Positions 27,834-37,026 of a stretch of DNA of 64,000 bases are shown piece after piece. Position 1 is the stretch's first letter. Each line of letters starts with the position of its first letter. Where the stretch lies: NCBI GenBank assembly GCA_019353055.1, contig JABAHL010000006.1, positions 1 to 64,000 on the forward strand. The letters are read 5' to 3'. Both the position numbers and the translations under genes were made by a program. This stretch comes from Faucicola osloensis_C (lineage in GTDB: Bacteria > Pseudomonadota > Gammaproteobacteria > Pseudomonadales > Moraxellaceae). The notes beneath the pieces are model-generated. The model saw nothing but the letters and a program-made list of their open reading frames with translations, made no database searches and was not told the DNA's origin.

Positions 27834-28727
27834 ATGACCCCCATTTTAGATAAACTACAAGGCTCTATGGTCGCGTTGATTACACCTATGCATAGCAATG
27901 GTGACGTCGATTGGCAATCATTGGCAAATCTCATTGATTGGCAAATCGAGCAAGGTACGGACGTACTGGTATCGGTCGGTACGACGGGTGAATCCGCAAC
28001 CTTATCGATGCAAGAGCATGTGGACGTCATTGAATTTACCATGAAGCAAGTGGGCGGTCGTATTCCCGTCATCGCGGGTACAGGCGCTAACAATACCGTT
28101 GAAGCCATTGATCTGACCCAGCACGCCAAACAAGCGGGGGCTGATGCCGTGCTGTTGGTTGTCCCTTACTACAATAAACCGACCCAAGAAGGGCTATACT
28201 TACACTATAAAGCCATTGCTGAAGCCGTAGACATTCCCCAAGTGCTATACAACGTACCCGGGCGCACCATCGTAGATATGCAGCAAGCGACTGTCGAGCG
28301 CCTAGCGGACATCGAAAATATCATCGCGATTAAAGATGCGACGGGTGATGTGGCGCGTGGTGCCAAACTGATTGAAGCAGTAAAAGGTCGTATGATTGTA
28401 TTGTCAGGAGATGATGAAAGCGCGTTAACGCTGATGCGTCATGGGGCAAAAGGCAATATTTCAGTGACCGCTAATGTCGCGCCAAAAATCATGAGCCAAA
28501 TTTTTGGCTTGGCACTCAAAGGTGAGTTTGAACAAGCCGAAGCATTAAACCAAAAAATAGCCCATTTACACCAAGATTTATTTATCGAGTCAAGTCCCAT
28601 TCCTGCAAAATATGCCTTATACAAAATGGGTCATATTGAGCAAGGTATCCGTTTACCATTAACTTGGCTTACCCCAGAACACCAACAAGTGATGGATGAA
28701 GCACTTGCCAAAGCAGGTTTACTATGA
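27834..28727 (+). CDS. dapA: 4-hydroxy-tetrahydrodipicolinate synthase
   Basis: DapA condenses pyruvate with aspartate semialdehyde, leading to lysine and diaminopimelate. Seen: GSMVALITPM, SVGTTGESATL, VPYYNKPTQEGLY, LYNVPGRT with catalytic Tyr139, and the Schiff-base lysine K167 in AIKDATGD. AAGG lies upstream of the ATG. 297 residues. Its stop overlaps the start of the following lipoprotein gene (ATGA). Confidence 0.97.
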   Translation: MTPILDKLQGSMVALITPMHSNGDVDWQSLANLIDWQIEQGTDVLVSVGTTGESATLSMQEHVDVIEFTMKQVGGRIPVIAGTGANNTVEAIDLTQHAKQAGADAVLLVVPYYNKPTQEGLYLHYKAIAEAVDIPQVLYNVPGRTIVDMQQATVERLADIENIIAIKDATGDVARGAKLIEAVKGRMIVLSGDDESALTLMRHGAKGNISVTANVAPKIMSQIFGLALKGEFEQAEALNQKIAHLHQDLFIESSPIPAKYALYKMGHIEQGIRLPLTWLTPEHQQVMDEALAKAGLL

Positions 28728-29023
28728 AAAAAACACGCAGCGCCAACCACAATCGATTCAACGCCCAACTAGCCCTAGCGATTATTGCCTCTGCTAGCAT
28801 TGCTATGACAGGCTGTACTACTTTTAAACGTAAAGTTGGCGACAATTCTTTGGACTATACCAAAACCAAAAAACTTGAACCCATCCAATTACCGGCAGAG
28901 GCACAAACGCTACCTTTTACCCCAGTTTATACAGTGCCGCAATCGGGTGAAAATACGTTAAAAATCACAAAAGAAGGCAGTAAGCGTTTTGAGCTACCGC
29001 GTCCAATTAGTACCGTAAAATAG
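28724..29023 (+). CDS. Minimal BamC-like lipoprotein
   Basis: A lipoprotein signal (LALAIIASASIAMTGC) is followed by CTTFKRKVGDNSLDYTKTKKLEPIQLPAEAQTLPFTPVYTVP. This resembles the unstructured N-terminus of BamC, the part that binds BamD. The gene ends after 99 residues, so both helix-grip domains of a full BamC (about 344 residues in E. coli) are missing. Position between dapA and purC is exactly where bamC lies in E. coli, supporting homology. It overlaps dapA by 4 bp. Function as a BAM subunit is inference. Confidence 0.7.
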   Translation: MKKTRSANHNRFNAQLALAIIASASIAMTGCTTFKRKVGDNSLDYTKTKKLEPIQLPAEAQTLPFTPVYTVPQSGENTLKITKEGSKRFELPRPISTVK

Positions 29024-29157
29024 AGAGTGGCTGACCGCATCGATGATAGTTGGCAGCTTGTGTTGCTAACCGCGTATCAGCCAATCAATGCAACTGTCAT
29101 AAATTAGCTACACTGAGCCAACCTTAGCCAATCTTAAACAGCCATTTGGGAATTACC

Positions 29158-29886
29158 ATGCAAAAACTCGATTTACTTTATAAAGGCAAAGCAAAATCAG
29201 TCTTCGAAACTGACAATCCAGATTATCTGATTTTAGAATTTCGTGATGATACCTCTGCTTTCAACGGCGAGCGTATCGAACAGTTAGCGCGTAAAGGCAA
29301 AGTCAATAACCGCTTTAACGCCTTTATCATGCAAAAACTCAGCGAAGCAGGCATCGAAACCCATTTTGAACAGCAATTATCGGATGAAGAAGTGCTGGTC
29401 AAACGCCTAACAATGATTCCCGTCGAGTGTGTGGTACGTAACTATGCAGCAGGCAGCCTAGTACGTCGTTTAGGTCTACAAGAAGGTCAACCCTTGACGC
29501 CACCTACCTTTGAATTATTCTATAAAGATGACGGTCTGGGCGACCCGATGGTAAATGATTCGTTAGCGGTATCACTCGGCTGGGCAACGCAATCACAACT
29601 GGATGAAATGAAAGCCTTAACCTTTAAAGTCAATGACGTGTTATCAAAAATGTTTGATGACGGTGGTTTGATGTTGGTGGATTTCAAACTAGAATTTGGG
29701 GTATTCAAAGACCGTATCGTACTGGGCGATGAGTTCTCGCCAGATGGTTGCCGCGTCTGGGACAAACAAACCAAGAAAAAACTGGATAAAGACCGTTTCC
29801 GTCAAAGCCTAGGTGATGTGGTCGAAGGTTATGAAGAAGTTGCTAAGCGTATTGGCGTGTCTTTGGTTGATGAGTCAGGTCAATAA
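29158..29886 (+). CDS. purC: SAICAR synthase
   Basis: PurC joins aspartate to CAIR in purine synthesis. Seen: LLYKGKAKSVFETDNPDYLILEFRDD, the RNYAAGSLVRRLG segment, VDFKLEFGVF, LGDEFSPDGCRVWD and FRQSLGDVVEGYEEVAKRIG. ATG 29158 is used; the open frame starts with a TTG at 29146. 242 residues, standard length. purE, acting one step earlier, is 20 kb away. Confidence 0.96.
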   Translation: MQKLDLLYKGKAKSVFETDNPDYLILEFRDDTSAFNGERIEQLARKGKVNNRFNAFIMQKLSEAGIETHFEQQLSDEEVLVKRLTMIPVECVVRNYAAGSLVRRLGLQEGQPLTPPTFELFYKDDGLGDPMVNDSLAVSLGWATQSQLDEMKALTFKVNDVLSKMFDDGGLMLVDFKLEFGVFKDRIVLGDEFSPDGCRVWDKQTKKKLDKDRFRQSLGDVVEGYEEVAKRIGVSLVDESGQ

Positions 29887-29977
29887 ATCGGACGCATTCA
29901 TCAAGCTAACTAAGCGCTACAGCGAATCTAATTAAGTCCAATTAAATTTGGATGACATGTGAAATAGATAAACATCT

Positions 29978-30009
29978 AAAACTGGGGCTTGCTCCAGTTT
30001 TGTGTTTTT
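29978..30009 (+). terminator. Terminator after purC
   Basis: AAAACTGG..GC and GC..CCAGTTTT pair into a stem with a T-rich tail. Confidence 0.65.
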
Positions 30010-30057
30010 AGCAGGTTATTTAAGTTTAAATTTAATCTTAATTTTTTATCCCTCAAT

Positions 30058-31158
30058 ATGATTAACAAAAGAGCCTCTCACTTGGACAACCCTATCACTC
30101 ATCAATATATCAAGCACCCGCTCACCACCTTGACCCAATTCAATCGCAATCCCAGACCTTGGCATATGCCGTTGTTTGTGGCATTTGCGATCAGTTTTCC
30201 AGTGATGGTCGGCGCGTATCTGGGTGATTTGCGCATGGGTCTACTCGCATCACTCGGTGCGATGGTGATTTTAAACTTACCCTATACTGGGTCGTTATTG
30301 TCTCGCATGACCACGGTATTGGCGTGTAGTTTTGGGATGGTCGCGTGTTTTGCCGTTGGCTTGGTCGCCCACAACGTGCCCATCTTGACAATTCCCCTGA
30401 TATTTTTTGTGACCTTTTGGTGTACGCTGTTTAGCCGTTATTATAAGTTACCACCGCCTGCTGGGCTGTTTATCATCATGGCATCAGCGATTGCGCTGTT
30501 TATGCCCGCACCCGTGTCACAAATCCCACAGCTGATTGGCGTGGTGGCATTAGGCGCGTTGTTTGCGGGGATGGTGGCGTGTTTTTATGCGTTACTGCTG
30601 CTTTATAATAAGCCTGTCTTGCCGCTAAAGGCACCGATGCCCGTGTGAGAGATTTTGGGTGATACTTTTATTGTATCGGCGTTTATCGCTTTATCATTGC
30701 TGCTGGCGCTGTGGCTAGAGATGCCTAAGCCCTATTGGGTGCCGATGAGCTGTTATGTCATCATGCAAGGGATGAATTTTCAAAGCATGTGGGTCAAGCA
30801 GATACATCGGATTGTGGGTACCGCGATTGGTATGCTGCTAGCTTGGCTACTGCTATCAGTGCATTTGAGCGATATGGGTGTGGCGCTAGGCATTTTTGGC
30901 ATGATGTTTTGTATTGAAACTTTTGTGGTACGCCATTATGGGGTGGCGGTTATTTTTATCACCCCACTGACCATCTTTTTGGCAGAGTACAGCGCGGTGC
31001 AACCTACCGCAATCAGTGAGATTATCGTCACGCGGTTTTGGGATACCGTGCTCGGCTGTCTCATGGGTGTGCTAGGCGGTATTGTCATTTTATCACCGAT
31101 AGTGAGGCAAAAATTACAAGTCAGCGTCGATAAAATCGTGGCGAAATTGCCAATTTAG
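30058..31158 (+). pseudogene. FUSC-family membrane protein split by an in-frame TGA
   Basis: Two open frames in the same phase, 30058-30648 and 30655-31158, together look like one FUSC/YccS-type membrane protein of about 366 residues. Each half holds a block of hydrophobic helices: FAISFPVMVGAYLGDLRMGLLASLGAMV in the first, LLALWLEMPKPYWVPMSCYVIMQG in the second. Only TGA at 30646-30648 separates them; there is no frameshift. The second half could restart at TTG 30655, without a clear ribosome site. FUSC-type proteins relate to aromatic-acid or drug efflux. Call: nonsense-mutated gene, or two half-proteins. Confidence 0.75.
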
Positions 31159-31178
31159 CTTTTTTATCCAAAAAAACA

Positions 31179-31211
31179 AAAAAGCCACTCGATAATCTGG
31201 GTGGTTTTTTT
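31179..31211. terminator. Terminator between FUSC gene and serB
   Basis: AAAAAGCCACTC and GGGTGGTTTTTT pair with G·T wobbles between two convergent genes. Confidence 0.7.
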
Positions 31212-31250
31212 ATAATCTTTAAAATTCATCTTTAAAACTAATCGTTAAAA

Positions 31251-32246
31251 CTAATCGCTCAATCCCAAGACAGTCATCACCCCATCGAGTCCTGCGACGG
31301 TTACCGCATAATCTGCTTGGTCGCGCACAATCGGTTTGGCACGATAGGCGATACCGATATCGGCTAGCCCTAGCATTGGCAAGTCATTAGCGCCATCGCC
31401 GACAGCGACAGTCTCCGACAGCTTAATGCCTAGACGCTGTGCCACGGCTTGCAGAATTTCGGCTTTACGCTTGCCATCTACAATCGCTGAGGTGATTTCA
31501 CCTGTCACTAGATTATCGACGATATCTAGGTCATTGGCATAACTTTCATCCATCCCTAAGCTGTTTTTTACGTATTCGGCAAAATAGTTAAAGCCGCCTG
31601 AGACCAATACCACATAGTAACCATGATTTTTCAGTGCGCTAATCAAGCGTTTTGCCCCTGGACTAAAGGTAATGTGATTGGCAATAATATCTTCGAGCAC
31701 CTCACTTGATAACCCTTTAAGCAAAGCCACACGGCGAGTAAAGCTTTCGGCAAAATCAATTTCGCCGCGCATGGCAGATTCGGTGATCGTATCGACTTGC
31801 TCACCAATCCCGGCTTTTTTTGCCAATTCCACAATCACTTCTTGTTCAATCAACGTAGAATCCATATCAAATAACGCCAATTTATGCGGGCGCACCAATG
31901 TCGCAAGGGGCATGACATTGATATCTACATGATAGAGGTTGTTGGCGGCGATTTGTTTGACCCGTTGCGGTAAGTCGCTGATATCGCTATCTGACTCCAG
32001 CGTCACAATCCAGCGAATCGTCGTTACAGGGCTGGTTTGCTCAGCTTGGGCGAGTGTGTCATTGGCTTGCCAATCAAGCTCATTGACTAAGGTGTCTTGA
32101 TGTAAGATACGAATGGCAGGATGAAGGCTTGCAAGGGTTTCGCTGATTTGGCTCAATAGCCCCAATTCAAACTTGGCAGCGCTTAGGGTAATCGCGTAAC
32201 TATGGGGATAGCGCTGATTAAGTTGATACAAAAAATTCGTCGTCAT
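31251..32246 (-). CDS. serB: Phosphoserine phosphatase
   Basis: SerB releases serine from phosphoserine. The first 115 residues are a regulatory ACT-like region; the HAD domain follows with LFDMDSTLIEQE (nucleophile Asp127), VVLVSGGFNYFAEYV and AVGDGANDLPML. 331 residues fits the ACT-containing type. AGGGG lies upstream of the ATG. It is divergent from an smp/ytjB-like gene, as in E. coli. Confidence 0.96.
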   Translation of the reverse strand: MTTNFLYQLNQRYPHSYAITLSAAKFELGLLSQISETLASLHPAIRILHQDTLVNELDWQANDTLAQAEQTSPVTTIRWIVTLESDSDISDLPQRVKQIAANNLYHVDINVMPLATLVRPHKLALFDMDSTLIEQEVIVELAKKAGIGEQVDTITESAMRGEIDFAESFTRRVALLKGLSSEVLEDIIANHITFSPGAKRLISALKNHGYYVVLVSGGFNYFAEYVKNSLGMDESYANDLDIVDNLVTGEITSAIVDGKRKAEILQAVAQRLGIKLSETVAVGDGANDLPMLGLADIGIAYRAKPIVRDQADYAVTVAGLDGVMTVLGLSD

Positions 32247-32327
32247 GGTAGTTTACCCCTTGTATGCCAAAAAAATAAACATGATAATGTAGCATTTAAT
32301 CGCTCCTAAAGAAAGTTTAATCTACCC

Positions 32328-33710
32328 ATGAATCATCTAGCCCCCCGTCAAGGCAAATTCGCTATTGTGCTACTTATTAGCTTTTGTTTACATTTTTTGA
32401 TGCTTACTTTTAGTAGTGAAAAATCCCAATACGAGCAGCGTACCCAAAAGGGTGAAAAAATTGTTGAACAGTTAGCCAAAGAAGCCATGGTGGGCATCAC
32501 GAGCCAAGATAGAATTAGCCTGAGCGTCTTGGCAAACCGCTACCAAGTTGATCAGGAAGTCGCCAAGCTTGTCATCAGTGACCAAAACAACCAGCCGCTG
32601 GTGCAAACGGGACAAGCACAGAACGAAGTGGGGCAAGTGATTGACAAGCCCATTATCCAAAACAACCAAGTTCTCGGTCACGCCACCATCATCATGAAAG
32701 CGGTATCCAAAGGCGAGATTGTCAGTAGTCAATGGTTGTTTGTATTAGGGTCAGCAATTTTGCATGGGTTTTTATGGCTGATTTATGGCTACATGGCGCG
32801 CCCAACGCAGGAACAGCTTGCACAATTGGGTGAAAAAGTCCAGCAGCATATCGCGCTTGCCCGTGGTAGCCTAGCATCCACCAACCCTGCATTGACAGCG
32901 GGTGGTGAATTGCAGTTAGACGAAGGCACCTTGTACAATCAAGTAGGGGGTAGCAGCGCGACCGCGCAACCTGCCGCTACTGGCAAAACCATCAATGATT
33001 TTTTAAATCGAGAAAAATCAAAATCTGCTAAAGACATTCCCCAAACCCAGCCCACAGCGACTGAAGTGACTGACAATCTGGCTCAAGAAACGACGGTAAA
33101 CAGCCAAAAACAACCCGAAATTGAATTACAAATTCATTTTTACGACCAGTATCATCTGCTAAAACGGGTGGCACCTGAAGTTGCAAAACCGTATTTTCAA
33201 TTGTGTAATCAGTTATTGATGCGCGCATCAAACAGTTTATTTAACTCGTCAAACAATGTGTTAAATCGCTATATCAAAGACGTGTATATCAAAGACAACT
33301 CGCATTTTAATGCCAACGGCGCGGTCATTCATCTCGCAGGTAAAGCCGAGCAATTGCCACTGGCAGCGGTGTTGTTGTCAAAATTGTTGATTATCCTCAA
33401 CCAAGTGGTATACGAAAAACACCGTGAGCTATCGCGTTTTGCCTTGCCATTAACCATCGGTACCAGTATCAGTCATCAATTCCATGACGTACAAAAACTG
33501 ATGGCGAACCACGCCAAAGAAGATGGTTTATTGCTCCTGTATCCGCTCGATTTGCTTAGAACGTTAGATGGTAAAGTGCAGTTTAAAAACCTGCAACATC
33601 CGACCACTATCACAGAGCGTGAGATGGTTTGGTACAACGGTTTATCAGAAACCTTGATGACTGAACTTATTGCCAAACGTGATGATATTTTGACCGCCAC
33701 AGAAAAATAA
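32328..33710 (+). CDS. Smp/YtjB (AhpA)-like membrane protein
   Basis: Helix 1 (FAIVLLISFCLHFLML) and helix 2 (SSQWLFVLGSAILHGFLWLIYGY) flank a periplasmic region of about 110 residues. A long cytoplasmic part follows with a Gln/Thr-rich linker and a C-terminal region of about 180 residues. The layout and the divergent position next to serB match the Smp/YtjB family of gammaproteobacteria. Function is poorly known. 460 residues, longer than E. coli YtjB because of the extra cytoplasmic C-terminal domain. Confidence 0.65.
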   Translation: MNHLAPRQGKFAIVLLISFCLHFLMLTFSSEKSQYEQRTQKGEKIVEQLAKEAMVGITSQDRISLSVLANRYQVDQEVAKLVISDQNNQPLVQTGQAQNEVGQVIDKPIIQNNQVLGHATIIMKAVSKGEIVSSQWLFVLGSAILHGFLWLIYGYMARPTQEQLAQLGEKVQQHIALARGSLASTNPALTAGGELQLDEGTLYNQVGGSSATAQPAATGKTINDFLNREKSKSAKDIPQTQPTATEVTDNLAQETTVNSQKQPEIELQIHFYDQYHLLKRVAPEVAKPYFQLCNQLLMRASNSLFNSSNNVLNRYIKDVYIKDNSHFNANGAVIHLAGKAEQLPLAAVLLSKLLIILNQVVYEKHRELSRFALPLTIGTSISHQFHDVQKLMANHAKEDGLLLLYPLDLLRTLDGKVQFKNLQHPTTITEREMVWYNGLSETLMTELIAKRDDILTATEK

Positions 33711-33819
33711 ACGAATCATGGCTATTTTTTCTTTCGCCACTTGACTTGACTGACAAAACCCATTATAAGGCTTTATGAAATTGCAAATTTATCGAATCGA
33801 CCAGCGAAAGGAGCACTAA

Positions 33820-34056
33820 ATGGCTGATCCAGATATTGATGATAGCTTTGAAGATGACAGTTTTGATGATGACGATGACGCGCGACTCGTGGATGACGAC
33901 GCATCGGGTCGAAGTCGGGCAAGTAGTCTTGAAAAACGTCGTTTGATTGACAATTTATTGGAAGAAAAGCGTCTAGAGCGCTCACTCAAAGACAGTTTTG
34001 ATGACGATCTTGATGACTTAGACGATGACGATGATTTTGACGATGATGAGTTGTAA
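33820..34056 (+). CDS. PA3496-family small acidic protein
   Basis: A 78-residue protein with Asp-rich ends and a central charged helix (RASSLEKRRLIDNLLEEKRLERSLKDSF), which is the pattern of PA3496-family putative envelope-integrity proteins. AAAGGAG at about 33807-33813 makes the start secure. It is followed by its own terminator. Function unproven. Confidence 0.75.
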   Translation: MADPDIDDSFEDDSFDDDDDARLVDDDASGRSRASSLEKRRLIDNLLEEKRLERSLKDSFDDDLDDLDDDDDFDDDEL

Positions 34057-34065
34057 GTCAAGCAA

Positions 34066-34100
34066 AAGGTTAATACACTAGGTATTAACCTTTCTTTTTT
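34066..34100 (+). terminator. Terminator after PA3496-like gene
   Basis: AAGGTTAATA and TATTAACCTT form a 10-bp stem, 7-nt loop, then a T-rich tail. Confidence 0.8.
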
Positions 34101-34137
34101 CAATCCGCTTTTTTGATAGCATACTAGGATAACCACC

Positions 34138-34677
34138 ATGGATTTTGATGATTTAATCGATTTTTTAGACAGTGATGACAACGAATTTGGGCTATCGAGC
34201 ATCGCTACACACGGCTTTTTAACCGCCTCTATTGTCGGCAAACCTTTACACAATTGGCAAACCTATCTTTTTGAAGGGCATGAAAAACAAGTCAAGCCAG
34301 AGGTGTTATCAGCCATTGTACAGTGGCGTGATGAGCTGCAAGCCATGCTGCAAGATGAGCGTGAAATTGAGCTACCTTTTGATGTCGACGAAACTGATTA
34401 TCTCGATATTGAAAACTCAGAAATCAGCGAATGGTCGGTGGGTTTTGTTGATGCCATGTATGCCAGCGATGACGAAGAAGATGATTGGCTTGATGATGAC
34501 GACAGCGAAGAAGATGTGGCAATGCTGACGTTACCGATGATTTTGTTTAGTGGCATTGATGAAGACCAACCTGATATGCAAGAGCTACTCAAAGACCCAG
34601 AAACCATGAGCCAAATGGCACAAGCCATAGAAAAAAACATCGTTGAGTTGTTTTTGTTATTTCATACCAATGACTAA
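34138..34677 (+). CDS. UPF0149 (YgfB/YecA-like) protein
   Basis: The beginning (DLIDFLDSDDNEFGLSSIATHGFLTASIVGKPLHNWQTYLF) is the UPF0149 signature of a helical protein. It is followed by SEWSVGFVDAMY and an Asp/Glu-only run, DDEEDDWLDDDDSEED. 179 residues. Ribosome site weak. Role unknown; YgfB-family relatives have been linked to gene regulation. The high acidity is shared with the preceding gene. Confidence 0.8.
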   Translation: MDFDDLIDFLDSDDNEFGLSSIATHGFLTASIVGKPLHNWQTYLFEGHEKQVKPEVLSAIVQWRDELQAMLQDEREIELPFDVDETDYLDIENSEISEWSVGFVDAMYASDDEEDDWLDDDDSEEDVAMLTLPMILFSGIDEDQPDMQELLKDPETMSQMAQAIEKNIVELFLLFHTND

Positions 34678-34697
34678 ATGATAGGTTGTAACAAGCT

Positions 34698-34724
34698 AAG
34701 GGCGTATTAAATACGCCCTTTTTA
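34698..34724. terminator. Bidirectional terminator between UPF0149 gene and argG
   Basis: AAGGGCGTATT and AATACGCCCTT are perfect complements around one base, followed by T residues. Confidence 0.85.
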
Positions 34725-34733
34725 TTTACCGCA

Positions 34734-36110
34734 TTATTTTTGCTCTAGTTGTGGTACGTCTGAGCCGTGGGCATTGGATAACAAACCTGATTGGCTATAT
34801 ATCGCCAATTTAGCACGGGTATCTGAAATATCTAGATTGCGCATGGTCAGCTGACCGATACGATCCATTGGCGTGAACGCCGCATCTTCCACTTTTTCCA
34901 TTGATAGACGTTCTGGTTGGTAGGTCAAGTTGTCAGATTTAGTATTTAAGATGGTATAGTCATTACCGCGGCGTAGCTCGATGGTGACTTCACCCGTGAT
35001 AGCTTTGGCGACCCAGCGCTGGGCGGTTTCACGAAGCATCAAGGCTTGTGAGTCAAACCAGCGACCTTGGTACAACAAGCGACCTAGGCGTAAACCATTG
35101 ATACGGTACTGCTCGATGGTGTCTTCGTTATGAATACCAGTGACCAGACGCTCATAGGCAATGTGCAACAGCGCCATGGCAGGGGCTTCATAGATACCCC
35201 GTGATTTGGCTTCGATGATACGGTTCTCAATTTGGTCACTCATACCCAGACCATGACGACCGCCGATTTCGTTGGCTTTTAAAATCAAATCCACTGGGCT
35301 ATCAAAGGTTTCGTCATTGATTGCCACGGGCATGCCTTGTTCAAAGCGTACCGTTACCGTTTCTTTGTCGATTTTGACATTGTCATCCCAAAATGCCACA
35401 CCCATAATCGGCTCAACGATGTGCATGCTGGCATCCAAAAACTCCAAGTCTTTGGCTTCATGCGTCGCGCCGAGCATATTTGAGTCGGTTGAGTAGGCTT
35501 TTTCTTTGGACATTTTGTAGTCAAAGCCATTGTCGATTAAGAACTGTGACATCTCGCTACGACCGCCTAATTCATCAATGAAGGTTTGGTCAAGCCACGG
35601 TTTATAGATTTTAAGGGCAGGGTTGGTGAGTAAACCATAACGGTAAAAACGCTCAATATCATTGCCTTTATAAGTTGAGCCATCGCCCCAAATGTTGACA
35701 TCATCTTCTTTCATGGCGGTGACTAGCATGGTGCCTGTGACCGCACGACCCAGTGGCGTGGTGTTAAAGTAGGGCATGCCGCCGGTGCTGACATGAAACG
35801 CACCACATTGAATTGCGGCAATACCTTCAAGCGCCAATTGCAAACGGCAATCAATCAAACGTGCTTTGACCGCACCGTATTGGTCGGCTTTTTTCGGGAT
35901 GGCGTTGTAATCGTCTTCGTCAGGTTGACCTAAGTTCGCGGTATAAGCGTATGGCAGCGCACCTTTTTGCTTCATCCAAAGTAGCGCAGCTGAGGTGTCA
36001 AGTCCGCCTGAAAATGCGATACCGACTTTTTGCCCGACGGGGACAGATTGTAAAATGGTGGCATTGTTTGTGGCATTGTTTGTGGCATTGTTTGTGGTAT
36101 CGTGGCTCAT
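34734..36110 (-). CDS. argG: Argininosuccinate synthase
   Basis: ArgG ligates citrulline and aspartate with ATP. The PP-loop is IAFSGGLDTSAALLWM, followed by GQPDEDDY, TPLGRAVTGTMLV, WGDGSTYKGNDIERFYRYG and NEIGGRHGLGMSDQIENRI. It is the long E. coli-type enzyme (458 residues). ATG 36110 with AAAGG upstream is chosen. The N-terminus carries a 12-bp tandem repeat giving NNAT units, so its length could vary between strains without changing frame. Confidence 0.96.
   Translation of the reverse strand: MSHDTTNNATNNATNNATILQSVPVGQKVGIAFSGGLDTSAALLWMKQKGALPYAYTANLGQPDEDDYNAIPKKADQYGAVKARLIDCRLQLALEGIAAIQCGAFHVSTGGMPYFNTTPLGRAVTGTMLVTAMKEDDVNIWGDGSTYKGNDIERFYRYGLLTNPALKIYKPWLDQTFIDELGGRSEMSQFLIDNGFDYKMSKEKAYSTDSNMLGATHEAKDLEFLDASMHIVEPIMGVAFWDDNVKIDKETVTVRFEQGMPVAINDETFDSPVDLILKANEIGGRHGLGMSDQIENRIIEAKSRGIYEAPAMALLHIAYERLVTGIHNEDTIEQYRINGLRLGRLLYQGRWFDSQALMLRETAQRWVAKAITGEVTIELRRGNDYTILNTKSDNLTYQPERLSMEKVEDAAFTPMDRIGQLTMRNLDISDTRAKLAIYSQSGLLSNAHGSDVPQLEQK
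36061..36096 (-). repeat. 12-bp tandem repeat at the start of argG
   Basis: Three identical units GCATTGTTTGTG (plus strand) lie within codons 5-17 of argG, encoding repeated Asn-Ala-Thr-Asn. Confidence 0.95.
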
Positions 36111-36242
36111 AACCTTTCCTATCAAGTCATCAAAAAATAATCTGTAAAATCAACCTATCGAATTATTGTAACATTTTTGTCAACGTGTTTTTCGCCATTT
36201 TTTGACAATTACCCATAATTTGTCTAGCCATAATTTGTCACA

Positions 36243-36269
36243 ATAAAAAAGCCAATCATTTGATTGGCT
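36243..36269 (-). terminator. Terminator after greA
   Basis: On the minus strand GCCAATCA and TGATTGGC pair, followed by six T residues. Confidence 0.8.
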
Positions 36270-36287
36270 GTATGGGCTAAATCGCGG

Positions 36288-36764
36288 TTATTGGTACAAC
36301 ACTTCGACGATTTCGTACTCAACTTCACCGCTTGGGGTTTGGATTTTGGCTTCATCGCCTTCTGATTTACCAATCAGACCACGCGCGATGGGCGAGTTAA
36401 TCGATATTTTATTGGCTTTAAAATCCGCTTCATCATCCCCCACAATTTTATAGCGTTTTTGCTCTTCGGTATCGAGATTTTCAATCACTACCGTGACGCC
36501 AAACACCACGCGACCTTCTTGCGGTAGTTTGAGTGGATCAATGACTTCAGCGCCGCCCAATTTTGCTTCGATATCGCGAATACGGGCTTCACAAAATCCT
36601 TGCTGCTCACGGGCAGCATGGTACTCGGCATTTTCTTTTAAATCGCCATGTTCGCGCGCTTCGGCAATCGCCGCGGTAATACGTGGACGGTCAACGGTTT
36701 TGAGCTGTTTGAGCTCTTCTTCTAAAGCCGCGTGACCTTGAGGCGTCATTGGATAACGTTGCAT
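36288..36764 (-). CDS. greA: Transcript cleavage factor GreA
   Basis: GreA rescues backtracked RNA polymerase. The coiled-coil tip holds REHGDLKENAEYHAAREQQ with the acidic D-x-x-E pair; the C-terminal FKBP-like domain contains ISINSPIARGLIGKSEGDEAKI. 158 residues; AAGGAA precedes the ATG. carAB lies upstream on the same strand, as in the E. coli-like order dapB-carA-carB-greA, though a PAP2 gene intervenes. Confidence 0.96.
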   Translation of the reverse strand: MQRYPMTPQGHAALEEELKQLKTVDRPRITAAIAEAREHGDLKENAEYHAAREQQGFCEARIRDIEAKLGGAEVIDPLKLPQEGRVVFGVTVVIENLDTEEQKRYKIVGDDEADFKANKISINSPIARGLIGKSEGDEAKIQTPSGEVEYEIVEVLYQ

Positions 36765-37026
36765 AGGGGATTCCTTTTGTCACAAATAGGGATTCAAACG
36801 GCAAGATTGCCAAAGTAACAAGTCACAAAAAATGGTCATCAACTCTCGTGATTGACCACTATCTATTTTGTATAGATGAAAAAAACCATGCTAGACAGGG
36901 CTACTGCCTAACAAGGTTCTAGTAAAAAATTTGCTGTGCTGCGTCAATCACCACAATAACGGTATTTTACTTGATAACGGCTTGTGATGCAAAGCATTCA
37001 CTCAATTGACTGTATGAACCCTGACA

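Noticed and set aside
30646..30648. TGA as a selenocysteine codon
   Set aside because: No reason for selenocysteine in a FUSC membrane protein and no clear SECIS-like hairpin directly downstream; a nonsense mutation is simpler.
33816..34253. Long minus-strand frame encoding a Ser/Lys-rich protein opposite the acidic small-protein genes
   Set aside because: It is the antisense shadow of Asp/Glu codon runs; the plus-strand genes have a ribosome site and family matches.
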